Shown: positions 12,420 through 23,690 of the stretch, one piece after another
Layout: every line of letters starts with the position of its first letter
Numbering within the stretch: the first letter of the stretch is position 1
Assembly: GCF_041296385.1 (NCBI RefSeq)
Contig: NW_027184065.1
Location: forward strand, 1-64,000
DNA: 64,000 bases
Direction of reading: 5' to 3'
Origin: Aphelocoma coerulescens
Lineage: Eukaryota > Chordata > Aves > Passeriformes > Corvidae
Position numbers and translations under genes: made by a program
The notes under the pieces: generated by a model
Database searches by the model: none
What the model saw: the letters and a program-made list of their open reading frames with translations, nothing else
What the model was told of the DNA's origin: nothing

Positions 12420-14305
12420 GTTTCTCTCCTGACGCATTTTGCTGAGCGAGAGCAAAAGGGACAGTTTAGACTCTATGAAACAGCAAGAAAATTATTGTAC
12501 GCTGAGCTGAGGAAAATCCGTGCACAGCACACTGTGGATGCGTGCAGTACACATGCTGAAGAGAGCCACAGCAAAGTGACATCGCTGCGCTTCCGTTCTG
12601 TCCAGACCGCAGAAGGCGAAGAATGAAGTAGCTGGGCACCGGCTTAATATATTCAGTGGACCGAATTTCAAATGTCCAGCCAAGAGCTGCTTAACAAGCA
12701 GATTCAGCTGAGAATGCTCTGGCTGCTTCACAAAGTAAGGCGCAGCGGATGCACTCCATCACACTGCCTGGCCAGAAGTTTCTTACACCTTCAGTGCTGC
12801 AGAGTCCATGCAGCTGGAGCACACCCAGAAGGACGCGTCCAGCTAGAAGGCGTTCTTCAAGTACCCCCCTTCTCCAAGCAGCCTTGAAACTGAGCACAAC
12901 ACACTGCGGCTCGGGAGCTTCCTTCTCAGATAGACGTGCCATCACATTATTCACTCTCGCAGCTCCATTGCCCACTTGCAGCAGTTGCTATTAAAGAAAA
13001 AGGCTCCAGAAGTAAAAACCAGTGCCAGGAATTCTTTTCCCTTTGCCTCACATGAAGCACCATAAACTGTCCGCTGTACTCTTTATTTCCATTCTCCGCC
13101 GCATCTACCACTGTCATCTCTGCATCTCGAAACATAAAGCTCGGCACAATTCCTTCCAGGGAAAGCTGGAAAAGAAATAGATAGCAGCACAAGTAGCTGC
13201 AAGTTAAACTTTCTGTTTTCAAGTGCTAATGTGAATCCGCAAAGAAGAGAGTGACAGCCACGCTTCCTCTTGCAGCCTGTGCTCTGCGCCTACATTCTTA
13301 TGCTCTTCGTACCATGACGCGCTTTTCATTCTGCTGGCGCCAAACCGCCGTCTACTTGTCGCACAGAGAGCACGGTGCCAGCAGAGAAATTCCCCAGCCG
13401 ACTGCCCTTCCGAAACACACCAGGGCTATGCACTTTCCCTCGCAGCGACATACAGTACCACATTGGGTCTTTTCTTGTCGTCCAAATGTAAAGGGAAAGA
13501 TTCTTAGCTATGTCTGGCACAGAGAACAGTTTTAGGTCAACAAGCTCACCCAGAGCTTACCCTTGACCCGTGGAAACCAGTGTTTGCACCACATTCCAGT
13601 GGCAGCCCTCTTTCCTTTACAGCCTGCAGAGCGCCGTCAGATCGCGGGGCTCTCTGCACCTGCCTTCTCCCTTCCAAGTACCACTGTGAACCTTCCAGCC
13701 TTGCAGGGAGCAAAGACGCGGATAGTCCTCTGGAACAGAAGAAGGTGCAAGATTGAAATTAAGTTCTTCCTTTCTCCTCCTCGTTTCCCAAATTGTGGTG
13801 CTGTGTTGAAAGTCCTGGCCAGCGAAAAGATAATCCAGCAAGTGTTTCTCTCCTGACGCATTTCGCTGGGCAACAGCTACACGGAGAGTTTGGACTCTGT
13901 GAAACAGCAAGAAAATGATTGTAAGTCAAGCTGAGGAAAATCCGTGCACAGCACACTGTGGATGCGTGCCGTGTTCACGCTGAAGAGCGGCAAAACGCAA
14001 AGCCATCGCTGAGCTTCCGTTCTGTCCAGACCGCAGAAGGCGAAGAATGAAGTAGCTGGGCACCGCGTTAACATACTCAGTGGATGGAATTTCAAGTGAC
14101 CAGCAGAGAGCTGCTTCACAAGCAGATTCAGCTGAGAATGCTCTGGCTGCTTCACAAAGTAAGGCGCAGCCGTTTCACTCCATCAATCACACAACCTGGC
14201 CAGAAGCAGTTTCTTATACCTTCAGTGCTGCAGCGTCCATGCAGCTTGAGCGCTGCCAGAAGGGCGGGTCTAGAAAGAAGGCGTTCTTCAAGGACCCCTT
14301 CTGAA
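12420..14305 (-). repeat. Satellite array of ~1392 bp units, reversed
   Basis: This is sequence of the same family as the array at 52.0-59.6 kb, in reverse orientation. For example, the segment near 13,140-13,190 is the reverse complement of the landmark CAGCTACTTGTGCTGCTACC region, and CTGACGCATTTCGCTG near 13,852 reverses the CGAAATGCGTCAGG form. It holds a little over one unit. Orientation flips near 14,305. Confidence 0.85.
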
Positions 14306-15060
14306 AGCAGCCTGACCCGAAGCCCAGCAATGGCTTTGAGTTTTGCCGCTCTTCAGCGCAAACAGTGCACACGTCCACAATGTGCTTGCGCACGGATTTT
14401 CCTCAGCTCGACGTGCAATCATTTTCTTGCTGTTTCACAGAGTCTAAACTCTCCGCGTAGCTCTTGATCAGCGAAATGCGTCAGGTGAGAAACACTTGCT
14501 GGATTATCTTTTCGCTGGCCAGGACTTTCAACACAGCACCACCATTCAGGCAAGAAGCACGAGAAAGGAAGATCATCTTTTCGTCCTGGCAAGTTCTTCT
14601 CTGCGAGACGACTATCGACGTCTTTGCTCCCTGCAAGGCTGGAAGGTGCGCGGTGGTACTTGGAAGTGAGAAGGCAGGTGCAGAGAGCACCGCGATCGGA
14701 CAGCGCTCTGCAGGCTGTAAAGGAAAGACGGCTACCACTTGAATGTGGTGCAAATACAAGTTTCCACGCATCGACGGTAACTTGTTGACATAAAACGGTG
14801 CCAGACATAGCAGAGAATCTTTCCCTTTACATTTGGACAAGAAAGACCGAATGTGCTGCTGTATGTCGCTGTGAGGGAAAGTGCATAGACCAGGCATGTG
14901 TCGGCAGAAGCAGTCGGCTGGAGCATTTCTCTGCCGGCACAGTCCTCTCTGTGCGACAAGTAGACAAAGGTTCGACTCCGGAAGAACGAAAGCGAGACAC
15001 GGGTACTAGAAGGCGCAAAGCACCGGGCTCGTGTCCGCAGCGTACAAACGGAGAAAGGAG
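14306..15060 (+). repeat. Satellite unit (partial), forward, in A1
   Basis: This is forward-orientation sequence of the ~1392 bp family, for example GAAATGCGTCAGGTGAGAAACACTTGCTGG at 14,474, matching 53,337 and 58,907. It leads directly into the diverged unit that contains the exon-like block. A1 has less than one unit here, against more than five in A3. Confidence 0.85.
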
Positions 15061-15193
15061 CGTGGCTGGCACTCACCTGCCTGCCCAATTCACCTTAGCA
15101 TTGAGAAGGAGGAAGTTCAACGACAACTACTTACTTGTGCTACTACTTATCCCTCTTCCAACCATCCCTGGAAACACTGGCGCTTACCTTTAG

Positions 15194-15442
15194 GCTCCAA
15201 GATGCAGCAAACACAGTGGTCGATGCCTAGGAGAGGGGAAGTAGAGAGTGCAGCGGGGAGTTTAGGTGGCTTTACGTAAGGCAGGGGAAGGTGCAGCCCA
15301 GCATTGGCTTTTTCTTCTAGTTCTTTTCTTCAGGAGAGCAGCTAGCAAGCAGGCTGCGAGAGCCAGCAATGAGATGGCACGTCTGTCGGAGAAGCCGCAG
15401 TCTACAGTGCTGCAGACTGCTGTGCACAGTTTTAATGCTGCT
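15194..15442 (+). other. Two exon-like segments with canonical splice sites (A1)
   Basis: Segment one (15,194-15,275, 82 bp) follows CCTTTAG and ends at TTTAC|GTAAGG. Segment two (15,334-15,442, 109 bp) follows the pyrimidine-rich TTCTTTTCTTCAG and ends at GCT|GTAAGTAC. The same splice signals occur in A2 and A3. More than one frame is open, so no protein can be assigned, and I do not recognise the product. Expression is unknown; this may be a relic. Confidence 0.3.
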
Positions 15443-16500
15443 GTAAGTACACGGTACTTTTGGAACGTCTTCTCTCCTGACTCTCCCATCTCTGGGAGCT
15501 CTAGCTGCTTGAACCTGGCCACACTGAAGGTGTGTGCGTCTTGCTTCCCCGCTACGCGCAGGATCACATCCTTTTATGTCTCCAAGAGGCAGGATGCACA
15601 GCGGAGCTCCTCCACCAACTGCTCCCACATGACAGGGGCCCCGCCAGTCAAGCGCTTTTTGCCGGGCACTGTCAGCGCTCTTCGAAATAACCACACGATG
15701 GTGCTGCAGACTTGCAAAAGAAGGCCAAGCACCTGGCCCAGCTCGAAAACACCCCAAGGGCAGACAGAGGCAACTTGCAAACGGCCCTGCACTCAAATCA
15801 ACGGTGTCAGGACAAAAAGACTTCTCTCATCATCCCCTTCCAAGAGCACACTCTTCTTTACACCACACTCCAAGAGCCAGACCAAACAAATGGCCCAAAC
15901 AAATCTTTTCCCTCTCGCAGATTCCACCCACCAACTTGAAACCATCTGGCAAAAACAGAGCTCAAAACAGTGCCAGCTGAGGAAGATCTTGCTGCCTACA
16001 ACTTCACCTGCACCCCTCAAACTAGCAGCACACATGCTGTTCTCAGCACTCTCCTTCTCAGCTCTAGGTACCATCCTAAGCCTTCCCTCTCCCAGAGTCA
16101 GGATCCAAAGACAACGGCAACCAGGGACTGCTCACACACTGAAGGCACCAGGACAAATAGCTTAAGAGCTTGGCCTTTGCATTCCCACTGACAGCTCAAC
16201 AGCTCTAACCCAGAGAGTGCTCTGCCTGTTGGGAAAAGCCTTTAAAATCCCTAGGAGTACCTGATGTGCACATCCAAACCTGCCTTCCTTGCCAAAGAGA
16301 GCAACTACAAGCCCATCTCCAAAGAAACGGCATCCCCTCCTCCAAAATGCAACACATCCAGCGACTGATCCACCTCCAGTATTGAATATGTCCAACAATT
16401 GCCCCCACACGTACAGGGGCCAGAAGAGAAATGTCTTGCTGGACTATTCCTCCCCACAGTACCTTAACATCTGCCCTAGCAACACTGGCACTATGTCCTT
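15443..16500 (+). other. Unassigned duplicated sequence, A1
   Basis: This sequence occurs in all three arms. A1 lacks about 510 bp present in A3 (about 60,000-60,508) and A2; in A1 the flanks join near 15,538. No known domain is recognised in any frame. Open frames on both strands are short or mutually overlapping. Confidence 0.5.
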
Positions 16501-17700
16501 GCATTCCCAAGGAAAGGCACTCTAAGTCTCTTGGCCTTGCCGTCAGTACCTTGTCTAGTTCTCCTTAAGGTATCCTTGCTCTTCTTCCCTTGCCTACGTC
16601 TGCCCTCCCTCGCACTGCCTCCAACTTGCTGGCTTTGCTTTGCCCGGCCTACCACTCTTTCCCTTGCCTTCCATGCAGGCAAGGCACTGCAAACCGAGTG
16701 CAGGCAATTGTGGGCAAGTCAAGGGAGAGGTAGGCAAGGCCAGAGCAGTGAGGGGAAAGCAAATGGAGTGGTAGACAAGAGAAGGTCCAGAAGTTAGAGG
16801 CAAGGCTGGCTGTACGAAGGAAAGTCCACTGATGGGAAGGCCAGGCAGAAACAGGAAGGGCTCAGCAAGCCAAGGCCCTGGAGGAAAGCAGTAGGCAGGT
16901 CAAGGGCAGGGCATGGCCGTGCAAAGGAATGCAAGGCTCCAGAGGGCTAGCAGGGCAAGGCAAGGCAACTGTTGTGTTGCCAAGGCAAGGCCAGGCAAGG
17001 CCAGGCAAGGCAGGTGAGAAGTACATTCAAGGACTGCTGGTACATAAAAGTGGCCAGGACCAAGTGCTCTGTGTGGCCTTCATCCTGTGTGGGTCATCTC
17101 TCCTCTGTACCTAAAAGACTTGAGCTACCTGCTTTCCCTTGTATGCAAAAGAACTCTCTTTCTGGTCCCCGAGCTCAAGGGCAAAATGTGAATTGCCCCT
17201 CCAAGGTTCAAGACATGCAAGGATTGCTCCCAGACAAAGGCTGCCCACAGAGATGAGTGTGGCAACATGCGTCCTCCCCTGGTCTTCCTCTCATGGGATC
17301 CTGAAACACCGGAGATGCTTGAGAGCTTTGAGATTCCTCGGAGGAGCAGAAAGGGCAGGGCAAGGCCCAGAAATGTCATTGAAAAGGGGTGTTGAATTCC
17401 AGGTGGGGGAGGGGTGAGCAAGGTCATGCAAGGCAAGGGAGGGGTTCAAGGGCAAGGCAAGGCAAGTGGTGGCTTTGCGAGGCGAGGCAAGGCAATGAGG
17501 GTCCTAGAAGGAAAAGGAAAGATGAGGCCAGACCTAGATGAATGTGAAAGGAAGTCAGGTGGGAGATGGGTGAGGAAGTCAATGCGAGGCAGGGGAGAAA
17601 AGGCAGGTTGAGGGAAGGCTACAGAGGGGGCAGCAAGGAAATGCAAGGCATGGGGAAGCATGCGAGGAGTGGGTGCTGCCAGCCGGCGGGGATGGCAGGG
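16500..17700. repeat. GGCAAGG/CCTTGCC minisatellite, A1
   Basis: Short units GGCAAGG, GCAAGGCAAGG and CAGGCAAGG are dense at 16,675-17,020 and 17,410-17,660, with CCTTGCC-type units on the plus strand at 16,530-16,680. Strand bias switches near 16,680, so the tract has a local inverted character. It is repeated in A2 and A3. Confidence 0.8.
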
Positions 17701-17756
17701 GCGGGGCCACTGCAAGTAGCATGGTGGGGATGTGGAGGGGGTGTTAGTGTGCGGGA

Positions 17757-17783
17757 GGTGTGTGTGTGTGTGTGTGTGTGTGC
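17757..17783. repeat. (TG)n microsatellite, A1
   Basis: About 13 TG dinucleotides. The homologous runs in A2 ((CA)n near 46,637-46,656) and A3 (near 62,695-62,716) are shorter. Confidence 0.95.
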
Positions 17784-17886
17784 AGTGGAGTGCAGGGTAA
17801 GTGCAGGTGTGTGTGTGCGTATACGGGGGTTTTGTGCCAGGTGCTGTGCCGGGGAGAGCCGTTCCACCGCAAGGAAGGTGTGGGAG

Positions 17887-18328
17887 TGAAAGGAGTAAGA
17901 TAGATGTGTCTTTACAAAGAGACCGTGTGAATCTCTCCTTAGACAAGGCTAGGAATTTACAGGGAGGGAAGTAACAGAAGAAAGTATTCGTTCTAGAAAC
18001 TGTTACTAATCAACAGAGACTGTTGCTCAGCCAAGGCCCTGCTAAATTCCTGAACCTAGAGCAAGGCAGCAAAGACTTCCCAGCATTAGGAATAGTTTGG
18101 TTTTCTTCCTTTTCCATTCCAAAAGGGGAGTGCATATTAGAGGGGGGCGTAGAGTAGGCAGTTCCGGAAGTCTGTAATTCCCGAGTACCTCAGAGGGTGC
18201 TGTTGCCAGGAACTTAGCATCAGAAGGGGGCTGCATCCCGCAATCATTTGAGAGACTCCATGGCAAAAGCCCCATGGCCTCTCCCTGGAGTTGAAGAATG
18301 TTACAGGACTCCTCTGTCTCCTTTTTGG
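17887..18328 (+). mobile_element. Left LTR (U3 part) of deleted provirus, A1
   Basis: It matches the right LTR at 21,527-21,989 along its length, starting TGAAAGGAGTAAGA against TAAAAGGAATGAGA. Similarity stops at CTCCTTTTTGG, exactly where the right copy continues into a TATAAA box. The left LTR therefore keeps U3 up to the TATA box and has lost R and U5. The internal deletion that removed gag, protease and reverse transcriptase probably began there. Confidence 0.75.
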
Positions 18329-18539
18329 TGGATGAAGAAACTCAGAAAGCCACACTTCTGCCAGAACTCTCCAAGATGCCCCCTTTGCTCCCCGTGACTC
18401 CATCACTGCCCAGGAAGCTGTCTTTTCTACCACAGCAGTTTGACATACAGTTAAAAGTCGTGTGGCAGAGAAAAAAGGCAAGAATTGGTTTCCAAGGGAT
18501 GGCAAACAAGAGATACCAGAACCTTTGGCCCTACCAATA

Positions 18540-19460
18540 TTAAAGCAACTCCATTAAGAGAGTTCTTGCACTTCCTGAGGATTGGCAGAAGCCTATCTCA
18601 TGATGTATGTTGCTGGGGGTCTTTTTAGACTGGCAAAAGGAGCTGTTGAAGGTTGCTTGATCTGTGCTAAAGCCAACAGCCAAGTTACAAAGTAACTTGC
18701 TAGGGGAGGGAGGCCTTGGGCTGCATGGCCCTTCCAAAGATGCCAGGTGGATTTTCCGGAGATGCCCCAAGTGGCAAGGCTTAATATCTTCTGGTAATCG
18801 TATGTCAGCTAGCAAGGTGGCCAGAAGTATTTCCAACTACTTCAGTAATGACAGGATCAGTTCTTAAGGCATTTTTGGAACAAATCATTCCAAGATACAG
18901 CATTGTAGAAGCAATAGATTCAGATAGGGGAACTCATTTTGCAGGAAAGATCCTTCAAGGGGTTTTGGCTTCTTTAGGAACACAATGGAACCTCCATAGG
19001 CCCTGGCACCCCCAGAGCTCGGCTCGGGTAGAAAACAATGAAGAGAGAAATAAACACCTTTTGAAGCTGGTAATAGAAACCAAGATGCCATGGGTAGGGC
19101 TTTGGACATTGGCTTTGGTGAGAATGAGGGCTCAACCCAGAAGAGAGATTCAGTTATCTCCCTTTCAATCGTTGTTTGCAATTGCCCTGGTAAGTCTCCA
19201 CCTAGTGGGGGGGTAGAGGCAAGTGATGCATTTTTAAAACCATCTGTGGCCAGGATCCTGCTTCTTGTGAAACCCCTTCAACAGGAAGCTCAGCTGGCGC
19301 AAGCCCGGCCTTTGGACTTTGCTGCTTTTAACATCCAACCAGGAGATTGAGTCCTAATTAAGGAGTAGAAAGAAGCGCCAGTGCTGGTGAAATGGCGTGG
19401 CCCATTCCAAGTGTCACTGACGACAGAAAACAGCCGTCAAGTAAGCTGAACACAGGTGAA
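18540..19460 (+). pseudogene. pol: Integrase remnant of gamma-like ERV, A1
   Basis: Integrase joins viral DNA to the host genome. Visible parts, in shifting frames, are the second Cys pair of the zinc-binding domain (Cys-Leu-Ile-Cys, about 18,660), the first catalytic Asp in Gln-Val-Asp-Phe (about 18,747), the second Asp in Asp-Ser-Asp-Arg-Gly-Thr-His (about 18,920) and the region of the catalytic Glu after Pro-Gln-Ser-Ser (about 19,030). The longest clean stretch is 18,848-19,216. Frameshifts near 18,800 and after 19,190 and several stops disable it. Protease and reverse transcriptase are absent upstream. The C-terminal Lys-Trp-Arg-Gly-Pro-Phe motif follows near 19,391. Confidence 0.75.
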
Positions 19461-19699
19461 CCCGTCACTCTCGGGTCAAGGTCTCTGAAGCCTCGGAGAT
19501 TTGCACATCTCAGCTGGAGGAGAAGGCCGGGAGGCCGTGACTGACACTCTGCAGGAGTGGGCCGGAGCAGTAGGCAGTGCTTCGACATCGGAAGAAGCCC
19601 CGCAGTCCTACCTTCAGACCGTCTGCTGAAATAGACTGTAAAGGCATCCCTCCTCTAGAATCTCCACTCACTTGGGGGCTAATACTTGTGGCCATTTTG

Positions 19700-21425
19700 T
19701 TACGTTAAGTGGTTTCTGTGTCTTCAATTGGCATAGGTGCTGCAGAAGACAACGGGAAAATTAGACTAGCTAATTAGATGACACTATTAAAACATTTTCC
19801 TTACTAATTCTACTTTGATATGGTCAGCTGAGTTTAGGCCAGGAGTGGGAGAATCAATTTGCAGCCTTAGGAGAAGAAGTAGCAAAAGTTTTTAACCTTA
19901 GCAATTGCTGGCTCTGTGGAGGGCCAGGAGGATCTGAAGAGTGGCCATAGTTGGCTAGCCCAGCTGAACCTAAATGGTGGGTCAATGTGAGGGCCACAAT
20001 GGGATGGGATTTGGGGCCAAAGAAGGAAGTTCACGGCCACTTCATTCTTCTCCAACAGGCACTTATTGCCTAAATAGGATAGGGCGTGTCTATGTAGGAA
20101 AAGGCAATTGTCAATTGACTTTCCCTCTGGGCTTGAACAACTGGGTTTGGACCCCCAATTGCCCTCCTTCCAATTGTTCCAAATATCAAGGCAAATGCAA
20201 TCAAATACCTGTTCGGCTCACTAACAGTAGCTGCGTAAGGCGTTCTTACCACACTTACCAAAAATATTTGGAAGCCTGTAAAGCAATGGGGAGGGACAAG
20301 GGGTTTTTTTTGACCACCTGTTTTTGAGCAGTCCCCACAAAAATTCCACAAGTAGAAGACATGTTGTTTGTGATTATCAGTGGGAATGGCCACACCGGAT
20401 TGGAACTCAAAGCCTTTTAGTGAGTTCTGCTCCAAATCCAACCAAGCAGCTTGCAGATGTAAATGTAGGTGGGAACCCTGTGCGGGAGCTTGGAAATGCA
20501 AATGCTGGGACCCTTATGGTGGGGCAACTCTTGTTGGAGGACCGTTAGGCCCGGGAATCCTGCTGTATTTTGAGCCACCAATTGATGACCATGGGTAGGT
20601 TCCTTTGCTAATGGAACACGGGCTTTGAAAGGAAAGTATTGGATTTGTGGCCAACATACTTAGCTCAGGTTACCTCCAAACTGGTCAGGGATATGGTATA
20701 TTTAGTAGACTGTTGTTCTTTTTGCTACTACAAGTTCTGGGAAATCGCTTAGGAATCAAAATCTGTGATGATTTAATTAGAGAAAAGCAGTCAGCTGATG
20801 CAGCCCTGGCTGGAGGGAGCACCCCAAAACGGGGAAATGATGAACGGCCAACAGAACAAAATACCCAACACGGTGGACCAGCCCCTTGGAAACCTAAGGA
20901 ATTAATCCCAGATGCCTGGGAACCCATTTATCATTTGAAGGAGATAATTAGGTTACAAGCGGTCTCAGAAATAATTACCAACCAGCCAGCCACAGCGCTT
21001 GACCTTTTTGCTGAGCAACCCACTTAAATGAGGAAAGCGGTATTTCAACATTGGATAGTATTAGATTATCTGTTAGCAGAAGAAGGAGGAGTTTGTGGGA
21101 AATTAAATGACTCGAGCTGCTGTTTGCAAGCAGATGACAGCGGAAAAGTGGTCAAACAAATAACAAAGGAAATAACGTCAGCTCGTGGACCTGTCCAAAT
21201 GTTGAAAGGATGGGAATGGGACATATTTTCATGGTTAACTGGCCAGCTATGGGCTAAATGAATACGATTCCTCCTCTTATATGCTATAGCAATTCTCATC
21301 TTTTTACCATGCGTGACACCATGCTGGCTGCAGCTCTTTCAGCAGGTGCTCAAGGGGATGCCGCTAGCAGCCATGCCTACCTGATCCAGAAATGACTACA
21401 AAAGGACAGAAAAGAATGTCACTGC
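19700..21425 (+). pseudogene. env: Envelope remnant of gamma-like ERV, A1
   Basis: The envelope is made as a surface and a transmembrane subunit. The surface part has a Cys-Trp-Leu-Cys motif at 19,906-19,917, the CXXC of covalently linked envelopes, and a Cys-rich stretch at 19,974-20,327. The transmembrane subunit (20,647-21,400) has a heptad-like region, a stop at 21,025-21,027, then a Cys-X7-Cys-Cys motif starting at 21,094 and a hydrophobic membrane segment near 21,270-21,320 after another stop. Several stops and frameshifts leave no full reading frame. Confidence 0.75.
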
Positions 21426-21511
21426 AAATAATAGCAAAACCCAAGAAGACTCCAGAAGAAAAAATTAAATCCATGGTAATTAAGGTTTGTAAAGACAAAT
21501 ACAGAGCAAAT

Positions 21512-21526
21512 AAAAAGAGGAGGGAT
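21512..21526 (+). promoter_or_regulatory. Polypurine tract of deleted provirus, A1
   Basis: The purine run AAAAAGAGGAGGGATT lies immediately before the right LTR, the position where plus-strand DNA synthesis is primed in retroviruses. Confidence 0.7.
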
Positions 21527-21989
21527 TAAAAGGAATGAGATGGATGAGTCTTTACAAAGAGACCGTGTGAATCGGCCTGTAGACAAGGCTAGGAAGTTAT
21601 GGCTAGTGAAGTAACAGAAGAAACTAGGAGTTCTCTAGAACTGTTACTAATCATCAGAGACTGTTGATTAATCAAGGCCGTGTTAAATTCCTGAACCTAG
21701 AGCAAGGCAACAAAGACTTAAGAGCATTAGGAATGGGGTTCTTTTCTTTCTTCTCGATGCCAAGAGGGGGGTGCATATTAGAGGGGGGCGCATAGAGTAG
21801 GCAGTTCCGGAAGTCTGTATCTCCCGAATACCTCAGCCAGTGGGGAAAAGGAAGAGGGTGCTGTGGCCGGGAACTTGGCATCAAAAGGGGGCTGCATCCC
21901 GCAACCGTTTGACAGACGCCATGGGAAAAGCCCCATGGACTCTCCCTGTAGTCGAAGAATGTTGCAGGACTCCTCTGTCTCCTTTTCGG
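21527..21989 (+). mobile_element. Right LTR (U3) of deleted provirus, A1
   Basis: It pairs with 17,887-18,328; the two differ by scattered changes and a 19 bp insertion near 21,838. Directly after the shared part comes ATATAAA (21,990-21,996), a likely TATA box, so R and U5 probably continue a short way toward the CpG island. I cannot place the 3' end. Confidence 0.75.
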
Positions 21990-22019
21990 ATATAAACCTC
22001 AGGCATCGTGGATTAATTT

Positions 22020-22935
22020 TCCCTAACGGCAGCGACCTGCCGCGTGGTCTCCGTGCTCCTCTCCAGCCCCCCGGGACGTGTAAAATAGTTCCCAGCGGCT
22101 CCCACCGCGCGTTGCAGACGGCTGCGCGGCCCCGGGGCTGCCCGCAGTGCTCCACTGCCCCGCCAGGGCTGCCCGCGGCCAGGGCCGGGGCCCTTCTCGA
22201 CAGCAGCCGAGGGGCTGCGGAGCGGGCGGCTGCCGGACGATCAGCTATTTTATGCCGCGCGGTGCTGCCGCCTCCATCTAGCTCTCCATCACGCCGCCGC
22301 CCGCCGCCCGCCTGGCGCGCTCACGCTCGGCCGCGCTCGCCGCCCGCCCAGCCTCGCCGGAAGCTCTCCCGCCCGTGCTGTGCCCCGGCTCCGCCGGCAG
22401 CTCGGCAGGGCCCGGCCGCACGCGTGCTGCGTGGCTCGGAGCAGCCGCGTTGCGCCGCAGGCGACGGGGAAGGCGGGGCGGGCCGGCGCCATCGTGGTAG
22501 CGCGAGGAGAGGAGCGCCCGGGCGGGGCGGCGAGCGGCGCGGCGGTGAGCGCTTCTGCTTCCTGTCGCTCGGCGGCCGCCCACGGCAGGTGCCGTGTGAG
22601 CCCGCGGAGCGGCGGGGCCGGCCGGGCGGTGCGCGGCGAGGCTTTCGGCCAGCGGCGACCACAGCGAGAGGCTGCTGGCACTGCCCGTGCCGGTGGAGAG
22701 AGCGGGGATCCGAGGCCGGCCTTCCCCGGGCGACGAGGGGAGGCCGCCTTTGCCGCGCTGCCCTCCGTGCAGCATGTGGCCGATTCCGGCGAACCCGGGG
22801 TCTCCGCAGCGGCGCGGGCGGGAGGGAGTGGGGAGCGCGCTCGGTGCCGTGCCGGCCGCTCCCGGCCAGCGCTGCGCTGCGCCGAGGCGTTTTCCCGCCC
22901 GTCCTGGGAAGGACATAAGCGACACCGTAGTTGGA
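22020..22935. promoter_or_regulatory. CpG island, A1
   Basis: About 0.9 kb of very GC- and CpG-rich sequence follows the LTR. It contains TATTTTA near 22,246 and GC boxes, and a splice-donor-like GCGGCG|GTGAGC near 22,540 on the plus strand. CpG islands usually mark promoters, but no downstream gene is proven. The many long frames through it arise from lack of AT-rich stops. Confidence 0.7.
22289..22492 (-). CDS. Small Arg-rich ORF in CpG island (doubtful)
   Basis: This minus-strand frame of 67 residues starts at ACCACGATGG, a fair Kozak context. The N-terminus is Ala/Arg-rich and free of acidic residues for about 40 residues, as in mitochondrial presequences. The same frame is kept in A2 at 41,894-42,097. 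It could be a first coding exon, but equally a chance frame in CpG-rich DNA. I do not recognise it. Confidence 0.15.
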   Translation of the reverse strand: MAPARPAFPVACGATRLLRATQHACGRALPSCRRSRGTARAGELPARLGGRRARPSVSAPGGRRAAA

Positions 22936-23690
22936 GCTTAGCTGTCAGGGGGTACAACTTCCCTCCATTGGCGACCTCCTTTTCCCTCTGATTCAGCTAC
23001 CTTGTGGTAGGTGCGATGGTGCTGAAGAAGGGTGGCGGCTTGGCACAGTTGCTGTCATAGGTGGTGCGAGAGCTCCACGCAAGGAGCTTTGAGTGGCATG
23101 TGTGAGGGTAGGAGGGTACGGCACCCATAGCTGAAGGCAAAAAAGGTCAGGGCATGTCATCAGCCGCAGTCGTGCTAAGTTGTTCATCTTTGCAAACTGC
23201 TTGCCGAGTTGTTCCTTTCTTAGGTAATGGGGGCTTGTATCAACCAGAACTGCAAATGGTCAGTATTTGCAGAGAAGGTTACTTGGACTGTTGTTGAAGT
23301 GAGTGTAGCAGTTTCTATGGCATTCTGCAAAAAAAGTGACAGGTCTCCCTGTGTTCCCCAGTTCTTAACAAAGATGAAGTTAACAAACCCCTGAAAAGAG
23401 GTTTTGCAAAACTTCAGGGATATTTTCCTACTAGTACTGTAGAGACAACCATAGTCACCTTGTCTTTCCAAAAGTGAAGGTTCCCTATTTTTGTCCAAGA
23501 GCATCAAGTGCTTTTGATCAGCGTTTGTGTGCATGCATTAGCCTCATTCTTGCTCTTCCTTGGAGAACTTTTACAATACTCACATGATCTGTGTAGGCTG
23601 CAGACTGCAGTGGTGAACTTCAAGGCTTCCAGCAGAAGGGAGATGCTATCCACATTTTGGATTCTCCTTAGTCTGAACCTTCAACGTCCA
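22936..23690. repeat. Inner end of arm A1
   Basis: About 750 bp that pair with the reverse complement of A2 at 29,243-29,951. The site at 22,962-22,965 (CCTC) is the empty equivalent of the provirus insertion point in A2. No gene is seen. Confidence 0.85.

Larger units (their letters stand above)
14306..23690 (+). repeat. Arm A1 of the inverted segmental duplication
   Basis: A1 is a forward copy of the composite segment: partial satellite unit, exon-like block, GGCAAGG minisatellite, (TG)n, deleted provirus, CpG island and about 730 bp beyond. It matches the reverse complement of A2 almost base for base. In the provirus part the coordinates of A1 and A2 sum to about 64,415-64,418. The match ends sharply at 23,690, opposite 29,243 in A2. 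Small indels separate the copies, including about 20 bp near 23,066. Confidence 0.93.

Noticed and set aside
22278..22957. Overlapping 200-350 residue frames on both strands of the CpG island (and 41,402-42,552)
   Set aside because: All frames are open because of CpG-rich sequence, and there is no domain. Only the small frame with a good start context was kept, at low confidence.
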